Shown: one piece after another, positions 23,530 through 32,727 of the stretch
Layout of the letters: each line of letters starts with the position of its first letter
How positions within the stretch are numbered: position 1 is the first letter of the stretch
Source of the DNA: Actinomycetes bacterium
GTDB lineage: Bacteria > Actinomycetota > Humimicrobiia > JAHJRV01
Direction: 5' to 3'
NCBI GenBank assembly: GCA_023129485.1
Contig: JAGMBY010000036.1
Location: 1-44,009 of the forward strand
Length of the DNA stretch: 44,009 bases
Notes under the pieces: generated by a model
Told to the model about the DNA's origin: nothing
The model's input: the letters and a program-made list of their open reading frames with translations, nothing else
Database searches by the model: none
Position numbers and translations under genes: made by a program

Positions 23530-24729
23530 ATGAATTGTAATATGGAAAAGAAAAAGAAGATAAGAGTAGCTATACTTATGGGAGGAACTTCGGCAGAGAG
23601 AGAAGTTTCTCTTAACACAGGAGCAAATATTATAGAATATTTAAACAGGGATAAGTATGAGGTAATACCAGTAGAGATTGATAAGAATGGAAGATGGATA
23701 GCACTCCCCGACTCAAAGAAACCATCATTAGCTAAAAAACAAAAATTAATTAAAAAACAAAAATTAAACAAAAAGCAGAGTGAAATTCCAACAGAATCTG
23801 TTTTTAATGAAGAGATTGATTTGAAAGAAATTGAGAAAATTGACGATAAGTACTTAAGCAGTGAATTCAAATTACTTGAAAAAGCAAATCCAATACTAGC
23901 CTTAAATTATGAGGATAAAAAAATTATCAAAGATTTTAAACCAGCAATAGATGTTGTATTTATTGCCCTTCATGGTCCTCAAGGTGAAGATGGAAAATTT
24001 CAAGCTCTTCTCGATCTTTTGGATATTCCATATACTGGATCTGGTGTAATGGCTAGTGCCTTAGGGATGAATAAGTTACTAAGTAAGAGGTTATTTACAC
24101 AAGCTGGCATTTTAGTATCTAAATATATAGATATAAATTTAAAAGATTGGCAAGAAAATATAAAGAAGCAAATTAAAAAAATAAAAGATGAAATAGGCTT
24201 TCCAGCAGTTATAAAACCAGTTGGTCAGGGTTCAAGTGTTGGTGTATCCATTGTTAAAGCGGAAGAAAATCTTGAAGAAGTCATGAAATTGGCATTTGAA
24301 TATGACCCCATAGTTTTAGTTGAAGAATATATTAAAGGAACTGAAGTTGCCTGTGGAATATTGGGAAATGAAGACCCTATTGCTCTTCCACCAATAGAGA
24401 TAGTACCAAAAAGAGAATTTTTTGATTATACTGCAAAATACACACCATCAGAATGTGAAGAGATATGTCCAGCACGAATATCTGAAGAGATGACCAAAAA
24501 AGCTCAAAAATACGCTTTAAAAGCTCACAAGGCACTGGGATGTGTTGGATTTTCACGAGTAGATATGTTTATAAGTGGAAATGATGTCTATGTTTCTGAG
24601 GTAAATACAATTCCTGGTCTGACATATGCTTCACTTTATCCAAAAGAGGCAAAAGCAGCAGGGATTAGTTTTTCAGAACTTTTAGATAGATTAATAACAT
24701 TAGCATTAGAAAATCCTGTTAAATATTAA
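23530..24729 (+). CDS. ddl: D-alanine--D-alanine ligase
   Basis: A 399-residue ATP-grasp ligase. MGGTSAEREVSLNTGANI (17-34), ALHGPQGEDGKFQALLDLL (near 146-164), YTGSGVMASALGMNK, KPVGQGSSVGVS and EVNTIPGLT are the classic Ddl motifs; it joins two D-alanines for peptidoglycan. It therefore supports a walled bacterium. Residues about 62-125 are an added Lys/Glu-rich segment, partly built of a repeat (KKQKL, KKQKL, KKQ) matched by tandem A-rich DNA near 23735-23785; this makes it longer than usual. The start is uncertain between Met1 (23530) and Met5 (23542), as neither has a good ribosome site. Confidence 0.92.
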   Translation: MNCNMEKKKKIRVAILMGGTSAEREVSLNTGANIIEYLNRDKYEVIPVEIDKNGRWIALPDSKKPSLAKKQKLIKKQKLNKKQSEIPTESVFNEEIDLKEIEKIDDKYLSSEFKLLEKANPILALNYEDKKIIKDFKPAIDVVFIALHGPQGEDGKFQALLDLLDIPYTGSGVMASALGMNKLLSKRLFTQAGILVSKYIDINLKDWQENIKKQIKKIKDEIGFPAVIKPVGQGSSVGVSIVKAEENLEEVMKLAFEYDPIVLVEEYIKGTEVACGILGNEDPIALPPIEIVPKREFFDYTAKYTPSECEEICPARISEEMTKKAQKYALKAHKALGCVGFSRVDMFISGNDVYVSEVNTIPGLTYASLYPKEAKAAGISFSELLDRLITLALENPVKY

Positions 24730-24742
24730 TTAAATATTATAG

Positions 24743-25276
24743 TTATTTGCATTTATCAACATAGGTTGACCCTTCAATCACTTTTTGAAACCAGGTTACT
24801 CCCTCTTGAAGAGCTTCTATCTGAAGAATATACCAACCTATATTTTCTGGTGCTTTCACTTTAACTATTACTTCTACTGATTCATCAGGTGCTACATCTT
24901 CTGGTATTAAAGTTCTGCCACCATCATCCCAGGAAGGCTCAGGTTGATTTCCCTTAGGAAACCAGTGATAACCCACTCTTACTGGGGATTTTCCAGAACT
25001 TGGCCATGTGAAGGAACTTTTATTTTTAAGTGTTATTTTTATAAGATTCACTTCACCTGCACAAAGAAATGTAGGAATATATCCATCATATTTAATATCA
25101 TGTGTTTCTTTTGAATAATCTATTGAGGGTCTTTCTGGTTCTACTTCTTCTTTTGTTTTTTCTTCGACAACTTTAGTTTCTTCTGGAGACACAAGAGTTT
25201 CTCTTGAACATGATGTGATAAATAGTAAAACTAAGATTATTGAAAGCATGGTAATAAAAATCTTATTTTTTTTCAT
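24743..25276 (-). CDS. Lipoprotein with NBR1-type Ig-like domain
   Basis: A 177-residue exported protein. A hydrophobic signal (about 4-22) ends in a lipobox, LLFITSC, so Cys23 should be lipidated. After a Glu-rich linker, residues about 62-172 form one beta-sandwich resembling the NBR1 Ig-like fold: ITLKNKSSFTWPSSGKSPVR, VGYHWFPKG, RTLIPEDVAPDESVEVIVKV and APENIGWYILQIEALQEGV. Such domains appear in bacterial surface proteins as interaction modules. It converges with ddl, the two stops only 13 bases apart. No function can be assigned beyond surface attachment. Confidence 0.75.
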   Translation of the reverse strand: MKKNKIFITMLSIILVLLFITSCSRETLVSPEETKVVEEKTKEEVEPERPSIDYSKETHDIKYDGYIPTFLCAGEVNLIKITLKNKSSFTWPSSGKSPVRVGYHWFPKGNQPEPSWDDGGRTLIPEDVAPDESVEVIVKVKAPENIGWYILQIEALQEGVTWFQKVIEGSTYVDKCK

Positions 25277-25469
25277 ATATCAATACCTTTCCTTTTGAAA
25301 AATTAAGTTGTACATATTATTTTTATTGTTAGAAAACTGGCTTCAAGTTCCTCTATTAAAAAGGATTAAAAGCCTTATTTATTTTTGTTATTAAAATCTA
25401 ATTCTTAATTAGATTATGTTACTAAAATTTTCAATAGATTTCAAAAATAAAAAGGAATTTAGAATTTAA

Positions 25470-25498
25470 TTGACAAACATTATTATTTTTAATAATAT
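25470..25498 (+). promoter_or_regulatory. Sigma70-type promoter for padR
   Basis: TTGACA (25470-25475), a 17-base spacer and TAATAT (25493-25498) match the housekeeping consensus almost perfectly. Transcription would start about 145 bases upstream of the PadR gene and run through the palindrome at 25584. Confidence 0.6.
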
Positions 25499-25583
25499 TT
25501 TTAAGGAAATCTTATTAAAGAATTTTAAAATTTATTTTTCAATTGATTTAATAAATTATTTTTTACCTAAATACAAAAAGATT

Positions 25584-25610
25584 TAATCTAAATTTATTTA
25601 ATTTAGATTA
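25584..25610. promoter_or_regulatory. Perfect 11-bp palindrome upstream of padR, likely operator
   Basis: TAATCTAAATT (25584-25594) and AATTTAGATTA (25600-25610) are exact reverse complements around TATTT. It sits 40 bases before the PadR start. PadR regulators commonly bind palindromes ahead of their own gene, though the usual ATGT-N8-ACAT core is absent here. A transcript hairpin is the alternative. Confidence 0.55.
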
Positions 25611-25650
25611 TTATATCTTGATTAAATTAATAAAACATTAAAATAACTAC

Positions 25651-26052
25651 ATGCCAAGAAAAAAGAAAGAAAAATCCTTAAAAAATTTTGAATGTACAGT
25701 TAAGGATATCTTCTTAGGAGAAGTAAAGTCCAAGAATATTTTTCCACTAATTATACTTCATCTAATTTCCAATGAATCTCAGTATGGTAATAAATTAATA
25801 TCAAAAATTAAAGAGATGAGTGGAAACATTATGACAGTAAATCCTAATACAATCTATCCTCTTTTAACAAGAATGGAGGAATTAGGTTATGTAAAGGGTA
25901 AATGGGATAGACCTAAAAAACCATATAGGAAATATTATTCTATAACAAAAAAAGGTTTTAAAAAATATATTGAGATTAAGGGAGCCCAAAAACCCTGGAT
26001 GGAAAAACTTGAAAAAGCTGTGAAGATATTCAGGAAAGAAATTTATAGTTAA
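25651..26052 (+). CDS. PadR-family transcriptional regulator
   Basis: A 133-residue protein with the PadR winged helix: FPLIILHLISNESQYGNKLI (about 31-50), NPNTIYPLLTRMEELGYVKG recognition helix and wing, and YRKYYSITKKGFKKY. PadR proteins bind DNA as dimers and respond to small ligands such as phenolic acids, drugs or metabolites. A Lys-rich N-terminus precedes the domain. It lies about 100 bases upstream of the thiolase gene in the same direction, so it may regulate, and be co-transcribed with, the acyl-CoA pathway. A promoter and a perfect palindrome lie before it. Confidence 0.88.
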   Translation: MPRKKKEKSLKNFECTVKDIFLGEVKSKNIFPLIILHLISNESQYGNKLISKIKEMSGNIMTVNPNTIYPLLTRMEELGYVKGKWDRPKKPYRKYYSITKKGFKKYIEIKGAQKPWMEKLEKAVKIFRKEIYS

Positions 26053-26148
26053 AATACTAAATTAATATTTGAAATTTTTATTTAAAAATAAATTTATATT
26101 TGTAAGGTTTCATTAATTTGTAAAAAATATTTTTTAAAGGGGGTTATT

Positions 26149-27327
26149 TTGAGAGATGTTGTAATTACAAGTGCAGTAAGGACAGCAATTGGATATTTTG
26201 GAGGAACCATAAAAGATGTATTACCTGCTGATTTAGCAAAAGTTGTTATAGAGGAAGCTATGAATAGATCAAATGTTAAAGGTGAGGAGATTGATGACGT
26301 TATCTTGGGATGCATTTTACAGAGAAGTGATGAACCTAACGTTGGCAGAGTAGCTGCATTAAAAGCAGGAATCCCCGTTGAAGTTCCAGGATATACTGTA
26401 AATAGATTATGTGCTTCTGGCATGCAGTCTGTTATTAATGCAGCAAGAGCAATAAAACTCAACGATGCAGATATTATAGTAGCAGGTGGTGTTGAAAATA
26501 TGAGTGCTGCTCCATATATTTTGAAAGGAGCAAGATGGGGTTATAGATTAAGACATGGTGAAATAACAGATTCTCTTTGGGAGGGATTAACAGACCCCAT
26601 AAGAAACATCATAATGGGTATGACTGCTGAAAATTTAGCGGAAAAATACAATATAACAAGGGAAGAACAGGACGAATATGCTGCAAGAAGTCAGATGAGA
26701 GCAACAAGAGCAATAGTTGAGGGGAGATTTAAAGAAGAAATAGTTCCAGTGATGGTTCCACAGAAAAGGGGAGAGCCTATTAAGTTTGAAACAGATGAGT
26801 TTCCAAAACCCGGTATTTCGAAAGAAAAGTTAGCTCTTTATCCCACTGTTTTTAAAAAGGGTGGAACAGTTACACCCGGAAATTCCTGTGGAATAAATGA
26901 TGGTACAGCAGCTTTAATAGTAATGGGTGATGATATTGCTAAAAAGAGAGGATTAAAACCTATCGCTAAAATCTTATCTTATGGTGTGGCTGCAGTAGAT
27001 CCAGCTTTCATGGGAATTGGTCCTGTTTATGCTATTCCTAAAGCTTTAGAAAGAGCTGGATTAAAGTTGGAAGACATGGATTTGATTGAACTAAACGAAG
27101 CATTTGCTGCTCAGGTTTTAGCAGTAGATAAAGAACTTCATTTTAACCACGATAAATTAAATGTAAATGGTGGTGCAATTGCTCTGGGTCACCCAGTAGG
27201 ATGTAGTGGTACAAGAATAATAGTAACGCTACTTTATGCAATGAAGGATAGAGATGCTAAATATGGACTTGCAGCATTATGTGTAGGAGGTGGTCAGGGA
27301 GCAGCAATGGTTGTAGAGAGAATGTGA
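26149..27327 (+). CDS. thlA: Acetyl-CoA C-acetyltransferase (thiolase)
   Basis: A 392-residue thiolase of standard length. NRLCASGMQS (near 85-94) holds the nucleophilic Cys; NEAFAAQVLAVD, NVNGGAIALGHPVGCSGTR (His) and LCVGGGQGAAM (second Cys) complete the active site. It condenses two acetyl-CoA to acetoacetyl-CoA or cleaves the latter in beta-oxidation. Translation starts at TTG, supported by AAAGGGGG upstream and conservation of RDVVITSAVRTAIG from the first residues. It is the first enzyme gene of a thl-hbd-crt-bcd-etfB-etfA series. Direction of flux (butyrate formation or oxidation) cannot be told. Confidence 0.93.
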   Translation: MRDVVITSAVRTAIGYFGGTIKDVLPADLAKVVIEEAMNRSNVKGEEIDDVILGCILQRSDEPNVGRVAALKAGIPVEVPGYTVNRLCASGMQSVINAARAIKLNDADIIVAGGVENMSAAPYILKGARWGYRLRHGEITDSLWEGLTDPIRNIIMGMTAENLAEKYNITREEQDEYAARSQMRATRAIVEGRFKEEIVPVMVPQKRGEPIKFETDEFPKPGISKEKLALYPTVFKKGGTVTPGNSCGINDGTAALIVMGDDIAKKRGLKPIAKILSYGVAAVDPAFMGIGPVYAIPKALERAGLKLEDMDLIELNEAFAAQVLAVDKELHFNHDKLNVNGGAIALGHPVGCSGTRIIVTLLYAMKDRDAKYGLAALCVGGGQGAAMVVERM

Positions 27328-27379
27328 ACTACTTTCTCAAAAAATGACATAATAATTAACATAAATAATGTCATAAAAA

Positions 27380-27435
27380 ATGTCATTCTGACCCTGACTT
27401 TGAGTGTAACGAAAAGGAAGGGGAAGAATCTCATT
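27380..27435. repeat. Interspersed repeat, copy D (between thl and hbd)
   Basis: TGTCATTCTGACCCTGACTT, then GAGTGTAACGAAAAGGAAGG and GGAAGAATCTCATT follow the family pattern of a TGTCATTCTGA start and GAAGAATCTCATT end. Only one arm is present here. Confidence 0.7.
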
Positions 27436-27551
27436 AAAAAGAATATATTTTAATTAAATTTTTAAAAACAATATTAATTAAAACTTTAAAAATTCTAGAA
27501 CTTTATAATTATTATTATTGCTAAGAAATTCTTAAAAAGGAGGATTTTAAA

Positions 27552-28409
27552 ATGTATGTTTACAAAATAGGTATTTGTGGAGCGGGGACTATGGGAGCTG
27601 AAATAGCTGAAGTAGCTGCTTATGCAGGTCTTCCTGTGATTCTCAGGGATATTAAACAGGAATTTGTAGATTCAGGGATTAAAAAAGCCAATGATATTCT
27701 TCAGAGAAGAGTTGATAAAGGTAAAATGTCTCAAGAAATGAAAGACCAGATTATGGAAAGGATAACTGGTACATTAAAGTTAGAGGATTTAAAGGATGTC
27801 GATGTAATAATTGAAGCTATTCCAGAGGATATAGACTTAAAAATTGAATTATTCAAGGAACTTAATGATATATGTGAACCCCATACAATTTTTACTTCTA
27901 ATACATCTGCTTTGTCCATCTCAAAAATGGGTAGTGGATCTGGTAGACCTGAGAAAGTCATAGGTATGCACTTTTTCTTTCCAGCACATGTTATGAAGTT
28001 AGTTGAAGTTATACCAGGCATTGAAACATCTCAAGATACGATAGATACAATAGTTGAGCTTTCAGAAAGATTCAGGAAATTACCTGTTAAGGTAAAGGAA
28101 ATACCTGGATTTTTGGTAAACAGAATACTTCTTCCAATGTTAATAGAGGCCTGTAAATGTCTTGATGAAGGAGTAGCATCAGCAAAAGATATAGATTTGG
28201 CTATGCAGGCAGGTGCAGGAATGCCAATGGGTCCTTTCACTCTTGCAGATAATTTAGGACTTGATGTTGTTTTAAATGTAGCTGATTATATGGCTAAGCA
28301 ATATGGAAATCCAAACTTTAATCCCCCATATCTTCTAAGAAAAATGGTAGCAGCAGGACATCTTGGAGTAAAAACAGGAAGAGGATTTTACGACTATAGC
28401 AAAATGTAA
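27552..28409 (+). CDS. hbd: 3-hydroxybutyryl-CoA dehydrogenase
   Basis: A 285-residue NAD(P)-dependent enzyme. GICGAGTMGAEIAEVAAYAG at residues 7-26 is the dinucleotide-binding fold; TSNTSALSIS and MHFFFPAHVMKLVEVI carry the substrate site and catalytic His, and GFLVNRILLPMLIEA starts the C-terminal helical domain, with GHLGVKTGRGFYDY at the end. It interconverts acetoacetyl-CoA and 3-hydroxybutyryl-CoA. AAAAGGAGG precedes the ATG. About 220 bases, including repeat copy D, separate it from thiolase, a wider gap than usual for this operon type. Confidence 0.93.
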   Translation: MYVYKIGICGAGTMGAEIAEVAAYAGLPVILRDIKQEFVDSGIKKANDILQRRVDKGKMSQEMKDQIMERITGTLKLEDLKDVDVIIEAIPEDIDLKIELFKELNDICEPHTIFTSNTSALSISKMGSGSGRPEKVIGMHFFFPAHVMKLVEVIPGIETSQDTIDTIVELSERFRKLPVKVKEIPGFLVNRILLPMLIEACKCLDEGVASAKDIDLAMQAGAGMPMGPFTLADNLGLDVVLNVADYMAKQYGNPNFNPPYLLRKMVAAGHLGVKTGRGFYDYSKM

Positions 28410-28467
28410 AAATTTTATAAATAATATAATTCCAAAATAAAAAAAATATTTAAAATGGAGGTAAATT

Positions 28468-29247
28468 ATGGCAAGAGAGTTTGTTAATTATACTGTTGAA
28501 GATAAAGTTGCAACTATTGTTATTGATCGTCCTCCTGTAAATGCTTTAGATAGCAAAACTATGGAAGAATTAGACGAGGTATTAGGTGAGTTAGAAAAAG
28601 ATCCAAATGTGGCAGCAATTGTAATAACAGGTGGCGGAAAATATGCTTTCATTGCTGGTGCAGATGTAAAAGAGATGCCAAAACTTACTCCAGAGTTAGC
28701 AGAGGAGATGTCGGCGAAAGGACAAGCAATTTTAACGAAGATGGAGAAAATGGGGAAACCAGTTATAGCTGCTATAAACGGTCTTGCTCTTGGAGGAGGA
28801 TTGGAATTAGCCATGGCTACTGATATAAGAATAATCTCTGATAGAGCTCGTATAGGACAACCTGAAATAAATTTGGGTCTGTTCCCTGGTTGGGGTGGAA
28901 CCCAGAGACTTCCCAGAATAGTTGGTTTAGCAAAAGCAAAGGAGATGATTTTTACAGGGGATATGATAAGTGCTCAGGAGGCTATGCGAATAGGACTTGT
29001 TAATAAAGTTGTTCCAGATGGTGAAGAGCTAAAAGTAGCGAGGGATATCGCAAAAAAAATAATAAGCAAAGCACCAATTGCAGTAGCTAAATCCAAGAAT
29101 GCTATGGAGGAGGGTATTCAGGTATCATTGGAGGAAGGGTTAAAAAAAGAATCTGAGTTATTTGGAGAGATTTGTGGAACTGAGGATATGAAAGAAGGGG
29201 TAGCTGCATTTATTGAAAAGAGACAACCAAAATTTAAAGGAAAATAA
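28468..29247 (+). CDS. crt: Enoyl-CoA hydratase (crotonase)
   Basis: A 259-residue crotonase-fold protein. IDRPPVNALDSKTMEEL, FIAGADVKEM and AINGLALGGGLELAMATDIR (oxyanion hole and first catalytic Glu) and GQPEINLGLFPGWGGTQRL (second Glu) are all present. It hydrates crotonyl-CoA to 3-hydroxybutyryl-CoA or the reverse. ATGGAGG supplies the ribosome site. It follows hbd by about 58 bases and sits in the middle of the butyryl-CoA operon. Confidence 0.93.
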   Translation: MAREFVNYTVEDKVATIVIDRPPVNALDSKTMEELDEVLGELEKDPNVAAIVITGGGKYAFIAGADVKEMPKLTPELAEEMSAKGQAILTKMEKMGKPVIAAINGLALGGGLELAMATDIRIISDRARIGQPEINLGLFPGWGGTQRLPRIVGLAKAKEMIFTGDMISAQEAMRIGLVNKVVPDGEELKVARDIAKKIISKAPIAVAKSKNAMEEGIQVSLEEGLKKESELFGEICGTEDMKEGVAAFIEKRQPKFKGK

Positions 29248-29427
29248 TTAGCAATTTCTATAAGAGTATCAAGTAGATTTATTTGCGTAAAATAAACAAA
29301 AGTTACACAAAACGAATATTATTTTTCAAAAAAGAGTTATAAATAATTTATCATTGAAGAACATCAAAAATTAAACAATATTAATAATTTATAAAAATCT
29401 GACAACTTCATTAGGAAGGAGGTGCAG

Positions 29428-30585
29428 ATGGATTATTCCATTTCAAAAGAACTTGAGTTGTTGCGTAAGACAGTAAGAGAGTTCTGTGAAAATGAAGTAG
29501 TGCCTGTAGTTGAAGATATGGATAGAGAAGGAAAGTTTCCTGAAGAAAATATAAAGAAGATGGCAAAATTGGGTTTAATGGGACTTCCCATTTCAAAAGA
29601 ATACGGTGGTGCTGGAGCAGGAATGTTAGGATACTGTATTGCTGTAGAGGAAATTGGGAAAGTTTGTAATTCACACGGTACAATTTTAGGAGCTCATACA
29701 TCTCTATGTTGTATGCCTATTGAGATGTTCGGGACAGAAGAACAAAAGCAGAAATACTTAGTGCCATTAGCAAGAGGTGAGAAACTTGGAGCATTTGCTT
29801 TAACGGAACCTAATGCTGGCTCAGATGCAGCTGCTATAGAAACTACAGCAGTAAGAGAGGGTGATTATTATATATTGAATGGAACTAAGATATGGATAAC
29901 CAATGCAGACAGAGCAGATGTAATTATAGTTTTAACAGTAACTGATAAAGCACTTGGAGCTCGAGGTGGAATAACTACACTCATAGTTGAGAAAGGTACG
30001 CCAGGGCTTTCAGTAGGAACATTAGAGGATAAGATGGGAATTAGAGGTTCAAGTACTGCTGAATTAATATTTGAAAATTGTAGAGTGCCAAAGGAAAATG
30101 TTTTAGGTGATGTTGGAGCAGGATTTATTGTTTTTATGAAAGGTCTTGATTGTGGTAGACTGTCACTTGCAGCAGGTTGTGTTGGAGGAGCTCAGGCATG
30201 TTTAGATGCATCAATAAAATTTGCTATGAATAGGATTCAATTTGGAAAACCTATATGGGAAAAACAGGCAATACAGTGGATGATTGCTGATATGGCAACA
30301 GAGGTATATGCAGCGAGGAATATGGTATATCATGCAATCTGGTTAAAAGAAACTGGTAAAAGGTTTACAAAAGAATCTGCAATGTGCAAGCTTTTTGCAT
30401 CTGAAATTCTCTGTAAAGCAATTGATACAGCATTACAGATTCATGGAGGTATGGGATACATGAAGAAATTCCCTATTGAGAGGATGTATAGAGATGCAAG
30501 AATAACAAGAATCTATGAAGGAACTAATGAAATTCAAAAACTTGTAATAGCTAATATGATTAGCAGGGAAATGAGGAGAGCATAA
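29428..30585 (+). CDS. bcd: Short-chain (butyryl-CoA type) acyl-CoA dehydrogenase
   Basis: About 385 residues, the full acyl-CoA dehydrogenase fold. [20 protein letters not shown] and [10 protein letters not shown] are the flavin/substrate signature, [20 protein letters not shown] follows, and [20 protein letters not shown] near the end contains the catalytic Glu of YEGT. It interconverts butyryl-CoA and crotonyl-CoA. The start is the ATG at 29428, which has GGAAGGAGGT five to fourteen bases upstream; a GTG two codons earlier overlaps that site. Followed by etfB and a ferredoxin-fused etfA, it probably forms an electron-bifurcating Bcd/Etf complex. Confidence 0.92.
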   Translation: MDYSISKELELLRKTVREFCENEVVPVVEDMDREGKFPEENIKKMAKLGLMGLPISKEYGGAGAGMLGYCIAVEEIGKVCNSHGTILGAHTSLCCMPIEMFGTEEQKQKYLVPLARGEKLGAFALTEPNAGSDAAAIETTAVREGDYYILNGTKIWITNADRADVIIVLTVTDKALGARGGITTLIVEKGTPGLSVGTLEDKMGIRGSSTAELIFENCRVPKENVLGDVGAGFIVFMKGLDCGRLSLAAGCVGGAQACLDASIKFAMNRIQFGKPIWEKQAIQWMIADMATEVYAARNMVYHAIWLKETGKRFTKESAMCKLFASEILCKAIDTALQIHGGMGYMKKFPIERMYRDARITRIYEGTNEIQKLVIANMISREMRRA

Positions 30586-30636
30586 AAAGAGTATTAATTT
30601 AAAATATTAATTTAATAATAAATTTTTGGGGGTAAT

Positions 30637-31422
30637 ATGAGATTTATTGTTTGTATTAAACAGGTTCCTGATACAACAAGTGTAAAAATTGATAAGAGAA
30701 CAGGAAGACTTATTAGAGAAGGAATTCCAACCATTATAAATCCTGAAGACAAAAATGCTTTAGAAGCAGCTCTTAGTTTAAAAGAAAAATATGAAGGTGA
30801 GATTATAGTTATTTCAATGGGACCTCCCCAGGCAGATGAGGCATTAAGAGAAGCATTGGCTATGGGTGCTGATAGAGCAATACTTCTTACTGATAGAGCA
30901 TTTGCTGGAGCAGATACGATGGCTACTGCATACTCATTAGGATCAGCTGTTAAGAAAATAGGGGAATATGATTTAATTTTATGCGGGAGACAAGCAATTG
31001 ATGGAGATACTGCACAAGTTGGTCCGCAATTGGCAGAATTTTTAAAAGTTCCTCAAATAACTTATGTTTCAGAACTAAATATTGAGGAAAATAAAGTGGT
31101 TGCAATTCAGGAACTAGAGGATAAGAGAGTAAGATGGGAGGCAAGTTTGCCTGCTCTTCTAACAATAACTTCAGAAGCAAATAAGCCTAGATACCCTTCA
31201 GCATATGGAATTATGGACGCATATAGAGAAAAGGAAGTTGAAACATGGGAGAAAAAGCATTTGGACATTGATGAAGAAAGGATAGGATTGGAAGGCTCTC
31301 CCACTTCAGTTAAAAGAATTTTCTCTCCAGAACCAAAAGGTAAAGGTGAGATTATAAAAGAAGAACCTAAAGAATCTGCTGAGATTTTATTTAATCGTCT
31401 AAGAGCAAAGAACATAATATAA
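30637..31422 (+). CDS. etfB: Electron transfer flavoprotein beta subunit
   Basis: A 261-residue EtfB with the family opening VCIKQVPDTTSVKID, then INPEDKNALEAALSL and ILCGRQAIDGDTAQVGPQLA, a nucleotide-binding stretch typical of Etfs from clostridial butyryl-CoA systems. A longer-than-minimal C-terminus (SPTSVKRIFSPEPKGKG) is also usual in that group. With EtfA and Bcd it passes electrons between NADH, ferredoxin and crotonyl-CoA. GGGGG precedes the ATG; bcd ends 51 bases upstream. Confidence 0.92.
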   Translation: MRFIVCIKQVPDTTSVKIDKRTGRLIREGIPTIINPEDKNALEAALSLKEKYEGEIIVISMGPPQADEALREALAMGADRAILLTDRAFAGADTMATAYSLGSAVKKIGEYDLILCGRQAIDGDTAQVGPQLAEFLKVPQITYVSELNIEENKVVAIQELEDKRVRWEASLPALLTITSEANKPRYPSAYGIMDAYREKEVETWEKKHLDIDEERIGLEGSPTSVKRIFSPEPKGKGEIIKEEPKESAEILFNRLRAKNII

Positions 31423-31518
31423 AAATGAATTATAAAAAGTGATTAATAGATTTATATAGCAAAGTTAGTAAATGAATTAAAAATATTAAATCAAAACAAA
31501 ATAAGATTGGGGGTAAAT

Positions 31519-32727
31519 ATGGCAATTTCTATTGATAGAGATTTGTGTAATGGATGCGGTCTTTGTGTAGAAATATGTCCCTTCAATGGAGTAAAGCTTG
31601 ATGAAGAAAATATTGCTGTTTTACTTGATGCCTGTAATGAATGTGGAGCTTGTATTGATGAATGTCCAGTAGAGGCAATATCTGTAACTGTAATAAAGGA
31701 GGGAATAATCGATGTAAGTCAATATTCCGGTGTATGGACATTTGCTGAGCAAAGAGACGGAAAACTAACTAGAGTTGCGAGACAATTAGTTGGAAAAGCA
31801 CGTCAACTTGCTGATATTTTAGGAGTAAGAGTTGAAACAGTGCTTTTAGGTCATGACATTGCTAATTTAGCTCAAGAATTGATTCAATGTGGTGCTGATA
31901 ATGTATATATAATAGATCACCCATTATTAGAGAATTATCAAACAGATTTATATACAAAGGCAATTTATGATCTTACTATAGAGAAAAAACCAGAGGTATT
32001 CATTTTTGGAGCAACACATATGGGGAGAGATTTAGCTCCCAGACTTGCTCAAAGAATAACAACAGGACTAACTGCAGATTGCACAGAACTTACAATAGAT
32101 GAAGTTGAAAGACTTCTTCTTCAAACAAGACCAGCTTTTGGTGGAAATATCATGGCTACAATTACATGTAAAAATCATAGACCTCAGATGGCAACAGTTA
32201 GACCTGGTGTGTTCAGGGAACCAGAAAAGGATCCAACAAGAAAAGGAAATGTTATTAATATAACCCCAGAAATTTCAGAATCTAATATTCTTACTCATTT
32301 AGTTAAATTCCTAAAGTTGGAGAAGAAAATAGTTAAACTTGAGGAAGCAGAAGTGATAGTTTCTGGAGGAAGAGGATTGAAAAAACCTGAAAACTTTTCT
32401 CTAATTCAAGAACTTGCTGACCTATTAGGAGGTGAGGTTGGCGCTTCAAGGGCAGCAGTTGATGCAGGATGGATATCAAAAGACCACCAGGTAGGTCAGA
32501 CTGGTAAAACTGTATCTCCAAAACTTTATATTGCTTGTGGCATTTCAGGAGCTATTCAGCATAGAGCTGGTATGCAAACATCAGAAACAATTGTTGCTAT
32601 AAATAAAGATCCAGAAGCCCCTATATTCAAAATTGCTGATATTGGAATAGTAGGTGATTTATTTAGAGTTGTTCCCGAACTTATCTCGGTACTCAAAGTT
32701 AAAAAGGAGAAAGAGATGGTTGTATAG
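31519..32727 (+). CDS. etfA: Ferredoxin-fused electron transfer flavoprotein alpha subunit
   Basis: About 402 residues. The N-terminal 60 residues form a two-site ferredoxin ([12 protein letters not shown] and CNECGACIDECP), followed by the EtfA nucleotide fold (VWTFAEQRDGKLTRVARQLV onward) and the FAD domain with SRAAVDAGW, VGQTGKTVSPKLYIACGISG and HRAGMQTSETIVAINKDP. Plain EtfA lacks the ferredoxin part; fused forms are known in some anaerobes, such as the caffeoyl-CoA reductase Etf of Acetobacterium. The fusion gives a built-in route to ferredoxin and supports bifurcation. The start is the ATG at 31519 with GGGGG upstream; an in-frame TTG at 31507 overlaps that site. Confidence 0.92.
   Translation: MAISIDRDLCNGCGLCVEICPFNGVKLDEENIAVLLDACNECGACIDECPVEAISVTVIKEGIIDVSQYSGVWTFAEQRDGKLTRVARQLVGKARQLADILGVRVETVLLGHDIANLAQELIQCGADNVYIIDHPLLENYQTDLYTKAIYDLTIEKKPEVFIFGATHMGRDLAPRLAQRITTGLTADCTELTIDEVERLLLQTRPAFGGNIMATITCKNHRPQMATVRPGVFREPEKDPTRKGNVINITPEISESNILTHLVKFLKLEKKIVKLEEAEVIVSGGRGLKKPENFSLIQELADLLGGEVGASRAAVDAGWISKDHQVGQTGKTVSPKLYIACGISGAIQHRAGMQTSETIVAINKDPEAPIFKIADIGIVGDLFRVVPELISVLKVKKEKEMVV

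Larger units (their letters stand above)
25277..25650. other. Divergent intergenic region upstream of padR
   Basis: About 370 AT-rich bases containing a near-consensus plus-strand promoter (25470-25498) and a perfect palindrome (25584-25610). No gene is seen. Confidence 0.6.
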
